Counted from the stretch's first letter, positions 32,527 through 41,991 are shown. The stretch: DNA of 64,000 nt from Actinospineispora acaciae DSM 45401 (GCF_000620785.1 NZ_JIAI01000019.1:1-64000), one strand, 5' to 3'. Notes: generated from the letters alone by a model not told the origin. A program made the numbers and translations.

Positions 32527-33303
32527 CTAGAGCTCGCGCTCCAGCCTGGCCGCGACCTGGCGGAACCGGCTGACCGGCACCAGGTGCACGCCGGCGAACG
32601 CGCCGGTCTCCCGAACCGCCAGGATCTGCTCGCAGGCCGCCTCCACCCCGGCGGCCGGGTCGGCGTCCACCCTGCGCACCAGCTCGTCCGGGATGTCGAT
32701 GTCCGGGATCGCCGACGCCAGCCGCTTGGCCATGCCCACGCTGGCCAGCACCATCACCCCGACGTACACCGGCGCGTCCGTCGGGTTCGCCTCCCGCCAC
32801 CGCAGCAGCGCCGGGATCGAATAGCTGACCTGGGCGAACACGAAGTCCGCCGACCGCTTCCAGTCCGGCAGCGGGCGGCGCAGCCCGGCGGCGACGCCGA
32901 TCTGGAACGGCTCGGTGCCGGCGAACATCGGGTCCTCGGTGGCGCCCCTGGCCGCCTCGATCATGGTCTGGACGGTCAGGTGACTGGTCCGTCCGCCCGC
33001 GCTCGGGGCGTCGCCGTGCACGAACAGGAACTGGTCCACGCCGTACGCGGCGGCGGTGAGCAGGTCGCGGCGGAACCCGAGCAGGTTGCGGTCCCGCGAG
33101 TTGACGCAGGCGATGCTGCGCCCGCCCATGGCCTGCACCTCGTGCGCGACGGCGATGGACGAGACGGTGGCCCGCCCGATGTGGTTGTCCGGAATGAGGA
33201 ACGCGTCGGCGACCGGGGCCAGCACGCCGATCTGATGGCGTGCGTGCCGCAGGTCGGGCTTGGTCGGAGGCTCGATCTCGCAGATCAGCCGAAAGCCGCT
33301 CAT
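32527..33303 (-). CDS. Methylenetetrahydrofolate reductase-like protein
   Basis: A 258-residue TIM-barrel protein of the MetF superfamily, shorter than catalytic MetF (about 300). Recognisable segments are RLICEIEPPTKPDL (Glu that acts as acid), FLIPDNHIGRATVSSIAVAHEV and VDQFLFVHGDAP. It may reduce methylene-tetrahydrofolate with a separate flavin or NADH partner, as other short actinobacterial forms do, or act on a related cofactor. It lies 20 bp downstream of a flippase gene on the same strand. Confidence 0.8.
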   Translation of the reverse strand: MSGFRLICEIEPPTKPDLRHARHQIGVLAPVADAFLIPDNHIGRATVSSIAVAHEVQAMGGRSIACVNSRDRNLLGFRRDLLTAAAYGVDQFLFVHGDAPSAGGRTSHLTVQTMIEAARGATEDPMFAGTEPFQIGVAAGLRRPLPDWKRSADFVFAQVSYSIPALLRWREANPTDAPVYVGVMVLASVGMAKRLASAIPDIDIPDELVRRVDADPAAGVEAACEQILAVRETGAFAGVHLVPVSRFRQVAARLEREL

Positions 33304-33323
33304 ACCGTCGAGCCTAGAACGGG

Positions 33324-34895
33324 TCAGGCCCTCCTGGGTCCCCATGCTCGTCGAAGCACCAGGCCGTACACCCCCACCGCGAGCGCCCCGCCGCCGAGGA
33401 GCACGGCGAGGATCCCCAGCCGGTTGCCGTGGCCGTAGGTCTCCTGCAGCCACCAGGTCGCGGCGCCGACCGGGGCCATCGCGGCGGCGGCCAGCAGGGT
33501 GGCGCGCAGCGCGTGGCCGTCCACGAACCGCTCCGGTCGGGTGATCCGGCGGATCCGGGTCAGCACCATCGCGCCGGCCACCAGCTCGCCGACCAGGATG
33601 GCCGCCACCAGCCACACCAGCCGCGCGGCGCCGGGGGGCACCAACAGCGCGGCGGCGCCGAGCAGCAGCGTCACCGCCAGCGTCACCCGGCTGGCCGTGC
33701 GGGGCACCCGGTCCTCCAGGCGGGCGTAGAGCGCCTGGTTGCCCAGGTCGCTCAGGCCGGTCACCAGCTGGGCGGCGGCCACCACGGCCAGGCAGGCGGC
33801 GAGCGGGCCGACCAGCGCGGAGTGTTCGAGCCGGCCGTTGGCCAGGACGGTGGCGGTCGGCCCGGCGAGGATGGCCAGCATCACCAGCGGCGGCAGGCCG
33901 GCGGTCAGCGCGTAGGCCAGCGCCTGGCGCCACATCGCGCCGAACATCCCCATGTCCCGCCGGTGCGCCGCCTCGGACAGCCGGGGCAGCGAGGCCATCG
34001 ACACCGCCCGGGCGCTGAGGTAGGACAGCGCGAACAACACCGAGGTGGACATCTGCACCACGAACACCCCGCCGGGCACCGAGGCGGCAATGGCCAGCAG
34101 CGCGTACAGCGCCACCGAGGGCAGCGTGGCGACGCCGACCGCGCCGCTCAGCCGGCGGGTCACCGCCAGCGCGTCCGGGTCCCGCCGCCACCGGGCCGAG
34201 GGCCGGGCGAGCAGGCCCACCCGCGCCGCGCCGAACAGCTGCAGCGCCGCGTGCAGCCCCACGCCGACGGTGCTGCCCACCCCGAGCACGAGCAGCATGC
34301 CCAGCGGCACCCGGTCGATCTCCATGCCGGTGCCGTAGCGCCAGCCGGCCAGCAGCACGGCCCCGATGAGGATCACGTTCTCCACCGCCGGCGCGGCGGC
34401 CGACAGCGCGAACCGGTCCCTGGCGCGCTGCGCGGACAGCCCCAGGTAGGCCACGCAGTTCAGCGGTATCTGCGGTGCCACCAGGACGACCAGCAGCATG
34501 CTCACCCACCAGCCCAGGGAGCGCTCGCCCGGGTCGGGGATGCCTCGGGTCAGCGTCCAGGCCAGCACCGGTGCGGCGACCACCAGCAGCGCGCTGATCG
34601 CCGCCGAGACGGCGACCACCCAGCCCGTCACCCGGCCGAGCACCTCCCGCGCCCTGGCCGGCCCGCCGTCGCTGAGTGCCCCGACCAGGCCGGGCACCAC
34701 CACCATGGCCAGCACCGGCCCCGCCACCAGGGAGAACACCAGGCCCGGCACGGTGTTGGCCGCCTGGAAGCAGTTGGCGAACCAGGTGGGTCCGAACACC
34801 GCGCCGATCACCACCACGCGCAGCAGGCCGGTCGCCCTGCTGACCAGCGTCCAGCCGGCCAGGACCACCGAGTTGCGCGCGGTGCCGCCCGTCAC
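33324..34895 (-). CDS. MurJ/MviN-like lipid-linked oligosaccharide flippase
   Basis: A 523-residue membrane protein with about 14 helices. NSVVLAGWTLVSRATGLLRVVVIGAVFG at the N-terminus is the MviN/MurJ pattern with conserved Arg residues, and VVVPGLVGALS follows. The C-terminal kinase-like part of mycobacterial MviN is missing, so this is likely a paralogue for another lipid-linked precursor. GTG 34895 overlaps the stop of the FemAB-like gene (GTGA), so the two products are made together. Confidence 0.85.
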   Translation of the reverse strand: MTGGTARNSVVLAGWTLVSRATGLLRVVVIGAVFGPTWFANCFQAANTVPGLVFSLVAGPVLAMVVVPGLVGALSDGGPARAREVLGRVTGWVVAVSAAISALLVVAAPVLAWTLTRGIPDPGERSLGWWVSMLLVVLVAPQIPLNCVAYLGLSAQRARDRFALSAAAPAVENVILIGAVLLAGWRYGTGMEIDRVPLGMLLVLGVGSTVGVGLHAALQLFGAARVGLLARPSARWRRDPDALAVTRRLSGAVGVATLPSVALYALLAIAASVPGGVFVVQMSTSVLFALSYLSARAVSMASLPRLSEAAHRRDMGMFGAMWRQALAYALTAGLPPLVMLAILAGPTATVLANGRLEHSALVGPLAACLAVVAAAQLVTGLSDLGNQALYARLEDRVPRTASRVTLAVTLLLGAAALLVPPGAARLVWLVAAILVGELVAGAMVLTRIRRITRPERFVDGHALRATLLAAAAMAPVGAATWWLQETYGHGNRLGILAVLLGGGALAVGVYGLVLRRAWGPRRA

Positions 34896-35980
34896 CGGTG
34901 GGGCAGCCGCGCCACCGCCCCGATCACCGCCCGCTTGGCGAGCGCGCGGCAGCGCTGCTGCGCGGCCATGGTGGGCACTATCGGTTCGAACGTGTAGGTG
35001 GTGACCGGCTCCTCGTGCGCGCCGAAGGTCGCCTTGAACCGGCGCAGGTCCTCGGAGTTCGACAGCCCGAAGTCGTAGCTGCGCCGCCCCTGCGCGCAGG
35101 CCGCCTCGATGGCGTGCCGGTGCAGCAGCTCGTTCGCGCCGGTGCCCCGGCAGAGCCGCTTGTCCATCGCGCCCCGCCAGTAGGTGACCCGATCGCCCGC
35201 GCTCAGGACCATGATCGCGGCGATCGGCTGTCCGTCCCGGCGGGCCAGCCACACCGTGCAGTGCTGGTCCAGCACCCGGGGGACCGTGTCGAACATCCGC
35301 CGGGGGTGGGAGCGGGCGAACCGCATCCGCATCAGCGGCGCGGGAAGGCCCCTGTCGCGTGCCCACCTGTCCACAGATTTGCCGAACAGCTCGTAGAAGG
35401 TGGGGATCAGCCGGCCGGTGCTGTCCGACTCGACGCTCACCCCGCGCCGCTCGGCCTTGCGCGCGTTGGACCGGACCTTGCCGCTGAACGCCGCCGACCA
35501 CACCTTGTCGAACCCGCCGTCGAGGTCGAGCACCTGCGAGGTGCGCGGGTCGGCGTACACCCCGCCGGGCACCGCCTCCCGCCACGCCCTGGCGTCATCG
35601 CGGCCCACCACGATCCGGGCGCGCACCCCCGAGCGCCGGTGCACCTCGCGCACCAGCGCCCGCAGCTCCTCGCCGTCCGGCTCGCCGCCCTCGGCCAGAA
35701 AGCCGCTGGCGTCCGCGCCCAGGTTCCAGTTGTTCGGCGGCGAGGCGAACATGCCCGGCACCGGCGCCGCCACCCTCGGCAGCACGAACCGCCGGCCGTC
35801 GTCACCCCGCAACAGCAGGCTGGCGTCGGTGAACCTGTCGCAACCGCACACGCAGTCGACCCACTCCGGCATCTTCGACAGGGCGACGCCCGGGTTCTGG
35901 TCGACCAGCTCGCGCCAGGCGGGCCGCACGGCGGTCCCCTCTTCCTCGACGACCACGCCATACGTCGGTGACATACCCAT
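34892..35980 (-). CDS. FemAB/GNAT-type acyl- or aminoacyl-transferase
   Basis: A 362-residue cytoplasmic protein with tandem GNAT-like folds. The C-terminal half carries the family motifs TVWLARRDGQPIAAIMVLSAGDRVTYWRGA and GRRSYDFGLSNSEDLRRFKATFGA of FemAB-like and BioF2-like transferases, which add amino acids or acyl groups to cell-wall precursors or sugar nucleotides. It is coupled to a MurJ-like flippase, which supports a role in an envelope polymer. ATG 35980 or 35974 are both possible starts. Confidence 0.82.
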   Translation of the reverse strand: MGMSPTYGVVVEEEGTAVRPAWRELVDQNPGVALSKMPEWVDCVCGCDRFTDASLLLRGDDGRRFVLPRVAAPVPGMFASPPNNWNLGADASGFLAEGGEPDGEELRALVREVHRRSGVRARIVVGRDDARAWREAVPGGVYADPRTSQVLDLDGGFDKVWSAAFSGKVRSNARKAERRGVSVESDSTGRLIPTFYELFGKSVDRWARDRGLPAPLMRMRFARSHPRRMFDTVPRVLDQHCTVWLARRDGQPIAAIMVLSAGDRVTYWRGAMDKRLCRGTGANELLHRHAIEAACAQGRRSYDFGLSNSEDLRRFKATFGAHEEPVTTYTFEPIVPTMAAQQRCRALAKRAVIGAVARLPHR

Positions 35981-36065
35981 CCGACCGGGCCCCTCACGGG
36001 ATCGACTGCATCTCGGCCAGCCGGCCACCATAGGTGTCGGTTGTGGACGCCGGCCGGTCAGGGGC

Positions 36066-36887
36066 TCAGGGCAGCCAGGACAGCCGGCCGGCGAGCAGGG
36101 CGTAGCCCACGAACGCGACGATGTCGAGCAGGGCGTGCGCGCCCACCAGCGGCCACAGCCGCCCGGTGCGCTGCCAGAACCGGCCGAACACCGCGCCCAT
36201 CACCAGGTTCCCCACCGCGCCGCCGGCCCCCTGGTAGAGGTGGTAGCAGCCGCGCACGAACGCCGACAGCGCGGCCGAGCGGTTCTCCGACCACCCCAGC
36301 CGCCGCAGCCGGCTCAGCAGGTACCCGGTGAGCAGCACCTCCTCGGCCCACGCGTTGCCGACCGCCGAGGCGATCAGCACCGGCAGCCGCCACCAGGTCT
36401 CGGTCAGCGTGCTCGGCTGCACCGTGAGGTTGACCCCGGCCGCCCGGCTGGCCAGGTACAGCCCGAGCCCCGGCACGCCGATCAGCAGCGCCAGCCCGAC
36501 CGCCCGCGCCGCGTCCCGCCCCGGCTGTTCGCGGTCGAGGCCGATGTCCGCGACCGTCATCCCGGCCCGGACCAGCAGGTACACCCCGAGCGCCCCCCAG
36601 CCGACCAGCTGGATCACCGAGGACAGCTGCAGCGCGAGGTCGACGTACTGGTTGAGCGCGGCCGGGGCGTTGAGTGCGACGTGCTGCTTGGACAGCGGCT
36701 CGGGCCGCAGCAGCGACTGGACCAGCGACAGCCCGCTGCGCAGCCCGGACAGCGCGAGCGTGATGGAGAAGACCACCCACAGCTCGGCGCGCATCAGCCG
36801 TCGTTCCCGGTGCGGCAGCTCGGGCGGTTCGAACGGCCGGGCCGGTGCCAACCAGCGGCGCACCCAGCCGCCCGCCTCGCCCGTCAC
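36066..36887 (-). CDS. CPBP-family intramembrane metalloprotease
   Basis: A 273-residue membrane protein with about seven helices. The CPBP (CAAX protease and bacteriocin-processing) motifs are intact: EE in NAWAEEVLLTGYLLSRL, R-x3-H in RGCYHLYQGAGG, and GAHALLDIVAF. It may cut membrane proteins or prenylated peptides; no target is suggested by neighbours. It is divergent from a small membrane protein gene. Confidence 0.88.
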   Translation of the reverse strand: MTGEAGGWVRRWLAPARPFEPPELPHRERRLMRAELWVVFSITLALSGLRSGLSLVQSLLRPEPLSKQHVALNAPAALNQYVDLALQLSSVIQLVGWGALGVYLLVRAGMTVADIGLDREQPGRDAARAVGLALLIGVPGLGLYLASRAAGVNLTVQPSTLTETWWRLPVLIASAVGNAWAEEVLLTGYLLSRLRRLGWSENRSAALSAFVRGCYHLYQGAGGAVGNLVMGAVFGRFWQRTGRLWPLVGAHALLDIVAFVGYALLAGRLSWLP

Positions 36888-36936
36888 GCCGAGGCACGCT
36901 ACCTGGAGCGTTGTTCGAGGGGGTTACCCTGGGCTG

Positions 36937-37332
36937 GTGCGCCGGTTCGCGTTCACCCCCCGTTGGATCGCCTGGCATGTGCTGATGGTGGTCGCGGTGG
37001 TGAGCTGTGTGTGGCTGGGCGACTGGCAGTGGGTGCGCTCGCAGGTCACCGGTTCGATGCAGAACCTGGCGTACGCGCTGCAGTGGCCGTTGTTCGCGGT
37101 GTTCTTCGCGGTGATGTGGTGGCGGATGATGCGCCTGGAGTCCCGCCGGCTGGACGAGGAGGAGGCCGAGGCCGCCGAGCCCACGCCGACCGAGGAGGAG
37201 CCGCCCGCCGCCCCCGCCCTCGCCACGCCGGCCGCCGCGCCGGAGGACGACGACGAGGACCCGGAGCTGGCCGCGTACAACAGGATGCTCGCCCAGCTCG
37301 CGGCCCAGGACGCCCAGGAAGCCCGGCGCTAG
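36937..37332 (+). CDS. Small membrane protein with acidic tail
   Basis: A 131-residue protein with two membrane helices (WIAWHVLMVVAVVSCVWLGDW and WPLFAVFFAVMWWRMM) and a long acidic Pro/Ala/Glu-rich cytoplasmic tail (EEEAEAAEPTPTEEE) that ends in a short helix. This arrangement is conserved in actinobacteria without known function. GTG 36937 is the start; GAGGGGG lies 13 nt upstream. Confidence 0.75.
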   Translation: MRRFAFTPRWIAWHVLMVVAVVSCVWLGDWQWVRSQVTGSMQNLAYALQWPLFAVFFAVMWWRMMRLESRRLDEEEAEAAEPTPTEEEPPAAPALATPAAAPEDDDEDPELAAYNRMLAQLAAQDAQEARR

Positions 37333-37368
37333 CGCTACTGTTCGACAGTTCGGTAATCGGAGGTGGAT

Positions 37369-38652
37369 GTGCCCGGAGCGCGGCTCGGTGCGGCGCCCGG
37401 TGACCGGCCGGGGCAGGCGCACTGGTTGGCCGCCGAGACGGAGCGGCTGCTCGAGTTCGCGGAGGGGTCCTGGCACCCGCTCGGCGGGTTCGGGCGCCAG
37501 GACGACTGCGGCAAGCGGGTGATCACCGCGCCCGTCGAGCTCTGGCTGACCGGCCGGATGACGCACGTCTACGCGCTCGGCGAGCTGCTCGGTTACCCCG
37601 GCAGCGCGGAGTTGGCCGAGCACGGGCTGGCGGCGCTGCACGGGCTGATGCGCGACGAGGAGCACGGCGGCTGGTACCCGGAGGTGGCCTGGGGCGGCCC
37701 CGCCAACACCGACAAGCCGTTCTACCAACACGCGTTCGTCCTGCTGGCCGCCGCGAGTGGCACGCTGGCCGGGCTGCCGCACGCCCGCGAGCTGCTGGAC
37801 TCCGCGCTGGCACTGGTCGACGAGCGGTTCTGGTCCGAGGCCGAGGGCATGGTGATCGAGACCTGGGACCGGGGCTTCACCACCGCCGAGCCGTACCGGG
37901 GCGTGAACGCCACCATGCACGGCGTGGAGGCCTTCCTGGCCGCCGCGGACGCGCTGGACGCCGGTGGGGACGCCGCCGGTGGCGAGCTGTGGCGGCGGCG
38001 CGCGCTGCGGATGACCGAGCGGGTGGTCACCGGGTTCGCCGCACCGCACGGATGGCGCATCCCCGAGCACTACGACGAACGCTGGCACCCGCTGCCGGAC
38101 TACAACATCGACCACCCGGACCACCCGTTCCGCCCGTACGGCTCGACGGTCGGGCACGGCCTGGAGTGGTCCCGGCTGTGCCTGCACCTGCACGCCGCGC
38201 TCGGCGCGAGCGCACCGGACTGGCTGGTCGAGGACGCGCGCGGGCTGTTCGACACGGCGGTGCGGGACGGCTGGGCGGTGGACGGCGCGGACGGTTTCGT
38301 CTACACGGTGGACTGGGACGGCAAGCCGGTGGTGCGCCAGCGGATGCACTGGGTGCTGGCCGAGGCGGTGTGCACGGCGGCCACCCTGTACGCGGTGAGC
38401 GGGGACGAGGAGTACCGGCGGCGCTACCAGGCCTGGTGGGACTACGCCGAGACGTACCTGGTCGACCGCGAGTGCGGCTCCTGGCACCACGAGCTGGACG
38501 GCCACAACCGCCCGGCCGCGACGGTCTGGCCGGGCAAGTCGGACGCCTACCACGCCGTGCAGGCCACCCTGCTGCCCCGGCTGCCGTTGCGCGGCTCGGT
38601 GGCGCGCGCGGTGTCCGACGCGCTGGCCGCCGGCGAGATCGCGCCGCTGTGA
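37369..38652 (+). CDS. AGE-family sugar epimerase/isomerase
   Basis: A 427-residue (alpha/alpha)6-barrel enzyme of the N-acylglucosamine 2-epimerase family. Catalytic and binding residues are visible: Arg/His in GRMTHVYALG, GVNATMHGVEAFLA, His in GSTVGHGLEWSRL and His in QRMHWVLAEA. Sequence details fit the YihS-like branch (sulfoquinovose or mannose isomerases) as well as cellobiose epimerases, so the sugar is open. GTG 37369 has GGAGG 5 nt upstream; GTG 37363 is the alternative. Confidence 0.88.
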   Translation: MPGARLGAAPGDRPGQAHWLAAETERLLEFAEGSWHPLGGFGRQDDCGKRVITAPVELWLTGRMTHVYALGELLGYPGSAELAEHGLAALHGLMRDEEHGGWYPEVAWGGPANTDKPFYQHAFVLLAAASGTLAGLPHARELLDSALALVDERFWSEAEGMVIETWDRGFTTAEPYRGVNATMHGVEAFLAAADALDAGGDAAGGELWRRRALRMTERVVTGFAAPHGWRIPEHYDERWHPLPDYNIDHPDHPFRPYGSTVGHGLEWSRLCLHLHAALGASAPDWLVEDARGLFDTAVRDGWAVDGADGFVYTVDWDGKPVVRQRMHWVLAEAVCTAATLYAVSGDEEYRRRYQAWWDYAETYLVDRECGSWHHELDGHNRPAATVWPGKSDAYHAVQATLLPRLPLRGSVARAVSDALAAGEIAPL

Positions 38653-38754
38653 CCGGCCCGCGCGCCTGACGTACCAGTCACAGTTTGGGCACCATCGCAA
38701 CCTGACGCCGACGGCGTACGTCTTTACCTTCGAGGGCGCGTCAACGTGTGAGGG

Positions 38755-39930
38755 GTGTCGGCGATGAACCGTGGCGATGGCGGGCCCAGGCCTTGGGGCC
38801 GGCCTCCGCCGCCGCCGGGTCGTCCACCGCCGCCTCCGCCGCCCCGGTACCCGTACGCCCCTCGGCAGCCCCCCGGCCCGCCGAGGCGCCCGCCGCCCGC
38901 GCAGCAGGGCTGGCAGCGCGGGGGCGTCATCCCGCCGGGGCAGCAGGGTCCGCCCCGGACGCCGCCGCAGCGCCCGGTCCGACCGGTCCGCCGAGCGCGG
39001 TGGGGCCGGCGGCTGCTCACCTTCCTGCTGGCGCTCGTGCTGGTGCTGATCGGCGTCGGCGGCTACCTGGACACCAGGCTGACCCGCACCGCCGCGCTGA
39101 CCGGCTACTCCGGCCGCCCGGTGAGCAAGGGCACCAACTGGCTGATCGTGGGCTCGGACAGCCGCGCCGACCTCACCGAGCAGCAGGAACAGGCGCTGGC
39201 CACCGGCAACGCGTCCGGCGCGCGCACCGACACGATCATGTTGCTGCACACCGGCAGCTCGGGCACCACTTTGATCAGCTTGCCGCGCGACTCGCTGGTC
39301 TCGATCCCCGGCAAGGGCAAGAACAAGCTCAACGCCGCGTTCGCCTTCGGCGGCCCCAAGCTGCTCACCCAGACCGTGGAGCAGGCCACCGGGCTGCGCA
39401 TCGACCACTACGCCGAGATCGGCTTCGAAGGCTTCGTCAAGGTGGTCGACGCGGTGGGCGGTGTCGACATGTGCATCCCCGAGGCCATGAAGGACCCGCT
39501 GGCCGGCCTGAACGTCAAGGCCGGCTGCCAGAAGCTGGACGGCCAGACCGCACTCGGCTACGTCCGCAGCCGAGCCACCCCCCGCGCCGACCTGGACCGC
39601 ATCGAGCACCAGCGCCAGTTCCTGTCCGCGCTGATGAAACAGGTGGTCAACCCGCTGACCCTGCTCAACCCGTTCCGCGTGTTCGGCCTGACCCAAGCCA
39701 TGCCCGGCGCGGTCACCGTAGGCGCCGAAGACCACGTCTGGCACCTCGCCGGCCTGGCCCTCGCCATGCGCGAGCTCTCCGGAGGCGGCGGCATCACCAC
39801 CACCGCCCCCATAGCCGGCCTGGGCCAGGTCAACGGCACCTCCGTGGTCCGCTGGGACACCACCCGCGCCAAAGCCCTCTTCAACGCGCTGGCCCAGGAC
39901 CAGTCCGTCCCCAAGTCCGCCCTCGGCTAG
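38755..39930 (+). CDS. LytR-CpsA-Psr (LCP) family glycopolymer transferase
   Basis: A 391-residue membrane-anchored enzyme that attaches polymers such as arabinogalactan or teichoic acids to peptidoglycan. The cytoplasmic N-terminus (about 80 residues) is Pro/Arg/Gly-rich with a run of prolines. One helix (LLTFLLALVLVLIGVGGYL) follows, then the LCP domain: GSDSRAD, RTDTIMLLH, SLPRDSLVSIPG, NAAFAFGG and YVRSRATPRADLDRIEHQRQ, with the Arg and Asp residues that hold polyprenyl pyrophosphate. No LytR_C domain is present. GTG 38755 or ATG 38764. Confidence 0.92.
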   Translation: MSAMNRGDGGPRPWGRPPPPPGRPPPPPPPRYPYAPRQPPGPPRRPPPAQQGWQRGGVIPPGQQGPPRTPPQRPVRPVRRARWGRRLLTFLLALVLVLIGVGGYLDTRLTRTAALTGYSGRPVSKGTNWLIVGSDSRADLTEQQEQALATGNASGARTDTIMLLHTGSSGTTLISLPRDSLVSIPGKGKNKLNAAFAFGGPKLLTQTVEQATGLRIDHYAEIGFEGFVKVVDAVGGVDMCIPEAMKDPLAGLNVKAGCQKLDGQTALGYVRSRATPRADLDRIEHQRQFLSALMKQVVNPLTLLNPFRVFGLTQAMPGAVTVGAEDHVWHLAGLALAMRELSGGGGITTTAPIAGLGQVNGTSVVRWDTTRAKALFNALAQDQSVPKSALG

Positions 39931-39976
39931 CCCGCGAGTCGGGGATTTTGTCAGGGTGAGTCGCGGATTCGGTCAG
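39931..39976 (-). repeat. Dispersed 22-nt-unit dimer element, copy 1
   Basis: Two units on the minus strand: one ends CGCGACTCACC, the other ends CCCGACTCGCGGG, each beginning CTGAC. It fills the gap between the convergent LCP and Ku genes. The TGA of its first CTGAC (minus strand) is the stop codon of ku. Confidence 0.85.
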
Positions 39977-40893
39977 CCCGCGCGGCGCCCTCGGCGGGGC
40001 TTGCCGGTGTCCGCCTCGGAGTCCGACTTCTTGGAAGACTTCGACTTCGAGGACTTCGACGACTTGCCGGACGAGCCGCGCTGGCTCGGCACCGGCGGCG
40101 TGCCGGACGCCTCCTTGGCGGCCTCCACGCTCTGCTGCAGCGCGGTGAGCAAGTCGGTCATGCTGTCCGCGCCGTCCCCACCGGCCGCCGCCGGTGCGGG
40201 TGCCGGCCGCGCGTCCCCCTCGGCACGCTTGCGCTCGATCAGCTCCTCCACGGCCGTCAGGTAGTCGTCGGAGAACCGCGTCGGGTCGAACTCCGCACCC
40301 AGGCTGTCCACCAGCGAGGCCGCCATCTGCATCTCCTGGGTGCGCAGTTCCACCTCGGCGTCCAGGATCTCGAACTCCGGCTCGCGCACCTCGTCGGGCC
40401 AGAGCATGGTCTGCAGCACGATCACGTTGTCCCGCACCCGCAGCAGCGCCAGCGTCTCCCGCTGCCGCAGCGACACCTTGACCACCGCCATCCGGTCGGT
40501 CTGCCGCAGCGCCTCGCGCAACAGCGCGTACGGCTTGACCGCCTTGGTCTCCGGCTCCAGGTAGTAGCTCTTCTCGAACAGCAGCGGGTCCACCTGGTCG
40601 GCCGGCACGAACTCCACGACCTCGATCTCGCGGCTGCCCGAGGCCGGCAGCGACTCCAGGTCGCCCTCGTCCAGCGTGATCAGCTGGCCGTCCTCCGTCT
40701 CGTACCCCTTCACGATGTCCGCGTAGTCGACCTCGTTGCCGCAGACGGTGCAGAACCGCTTGTACCGGATCCGACCCCCGTCCACCCCGTGTACCTGATG
40801 GAACCGGATGTCGTGGCTGGCCGTTGCCGAGTACAGCTTGACCGGAACGCTCACCAGGCCGAACGACACGGCGCCGCTCCACATCGCGCGCAT
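39973..40893 (-). CDS. ku: Ku protein of bacterial non-homologous end joining
   Basis: A 306-residue protein. The Ku core (about 1-250) begins MRAMWSGAVSFGLVSVPVKLYSA (in two parts) with a Cys pair in KRFCTVCGNEVDY, and forms a ring that threads on double-strand DNA ends. The C-terminus is a long Lys/Ser/Arg-rich tail (SSKSSKSKSSKK...), as in mycobacterial Ku, where it aids DNA binding and ligase recruitment. It is divergent from the ligase gene with 57 bp between, and GGGGGAGGAG precedes ATG 40893. Confidence 0.95.
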   Translation of the reverse strand: MRAMWSGAVSFGLVSVPVKLYSATASHDIRFHQVHGVDGGRIRYKRFCTVCGNEVDYADIVKGYETEDGQLITLDEGDLESLPASGSREIEVVEFVPADQVDPLLFEKSYYLEPETKAVKPYALLREALRQTDRMAVVKVSLRQRETLALLRVRDNVIVLQTMLWPDEVREPEFEILDAEVELRTQEMQMAASLVDSLGAEFDPTRFSDDYLTAVEELIERKRAEGDARPAPAPAAAGGDGADSMTDLLTALQQSVEAAKEASGTPPVPSQRGSSGKSSKSSKSKSSKKSDSEADTGKPRRGRRAG

Positions 40894-40950
40894 GCCGGGC
40901 TCCTCCCCCTGGACAGCCGCTTCAGCGGTCTCTGGTGACAGCATGATGGT

Positions 40951-41877
40951 GTGGACCCCATGCTCGCCACCCCCGGACCGCTTCCGATCGGTCCGGAGTG
41001 GTGCTACGAGGTGAAGTGGGACGGCATGCGGCTGCTCGCCGACGTGACGGCCGACCGGCTGCGCCTGACCAGCCGCACCGGCCGGGACATGACCGCGCAC
41101 TTCCCCGAGCTGGCCGAGCTGGCCACCGTGGCCCCCGACGCGCTGCTGGACGGCGAGGTGGTGCTCCTCACCGGCGGGGCGCCGTCGTTCACCGCGCTGG
41201 CCGACAGGTTCCACCGGGTGCCCACCGCCGCCGAGGTGGCCGCCCGCCCCGCCGTGTACATGGCCTTCGACCTGCTGCGGCTCTACGGGGTGTCGCTGCT
41301 GGACCGCCCGCTGGAGGAGCGGCGGGCCACCCTGGAGCGCCTGGAGCTGGCGGAGCTGGCCAGGGTCCGGCTGTCCCCGGTGTACGACGACGGCGCCGCG
41401 CTGCTCACCGCCACCGTCGAGCAGGGCCTTGAGGGCGTGGTGGCCAAGCGACGCGACTCGGTGTACCGGGACGGCCAGCGCAGCCGTTCCTGGATCAAGG
41501 TCGCGCACCGGCGCACCCAGGACTGCCTGGTCGGCGGCTGGCGCCCGGAGCGCACCCACCCGTCCCGGATCGGCGGCCTGCTGCTCGGGGTTCCCGACGC
41601 CGACGGATCGCTGCTCTTCGCCGGCAGGGTCGGCTCCGGGGTGGGCGGCGACGCGACCCAGCGTGCGCTGCGCGAGCAGCTGGAGGGCCTCGCGCTGGAG
41701 CAACCGCCGTTCGCCGAGGAGCTGCCCCGGTTGGACGCGGCGGGCGCCCGCTGGTGCGAACCGAGGCTGGTGGTCGAGGTCAGCCACACCGGCTGGACCG
41801 AGGGGCACCGGCTGCGCCATCCGGTGCTGCGCGGGCTCCGGCCGGACGTAGATCCGGGTACCGTCACCCGAACCTGA
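40951..41877 (+). CDS. ATP-dependent DNA ligase, LigD ligase-domain type
   Basis: A 308-residue stand-alone ligase. Motif I with the adenylated Lys is YEVKWDGMR (about residue 24); motif III is AFDLLRLYG, motif IV GLEGVVAKRRDS and motif V SWIKVAHRR. The OB-fold domain follows (GLLLGVPDADGSLLFAGRVGSG). The polymerase and 3'-phosphoesterase domains of LigD are absent and may be encoded elsewhere. With the divergent ku gene it makes a break-repair pair. GTG 40951. Confidence 0.93.
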   Translation: MDPMLATPGPLPIGPEWCYEVKWDGMRLLADVTADRLRLTSRTGRDMTAHFPELAELATVAPDALLDGEVVLLTGGAPSFTALADRFHRVPTAAEVAARPAVYMAFDLLRLYGVSLLDRPLEERRATLERLELAELARVRLSPVYDDGAALLTATVEQGLEGVVAKRRDSVYRDGQRSRSWIKVAHRRTQDCLVGGWRPERTHPSRIGGLLLGVPDADGSLLFAGRVGSGVGGDATQRALREQLEGLALEQPPFAEELPRLDAAGARWCEPRLVVEVSHTGWTEGHRLRHPVLRGLRPDVDPGTVTRT

Positions 41878-41991
41878 GCCGATTTCACCCTATTGTGTGA
41901 GCCGTTCACCTCTCGTGCCGGTTTGAGGCAGTGCGTTGTGGAGCAGTCGCGACCACTATGGCTGCCGACCGCACGATCAAGGGAGGGCGCT

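Noticed and set aside
36058..39744. A 1228-codon minus-strand frame across the CPBP, AGE and LCP genes
   Set aside because: Same cause: no domain is visible, and it conflicts with three recognisable genes.
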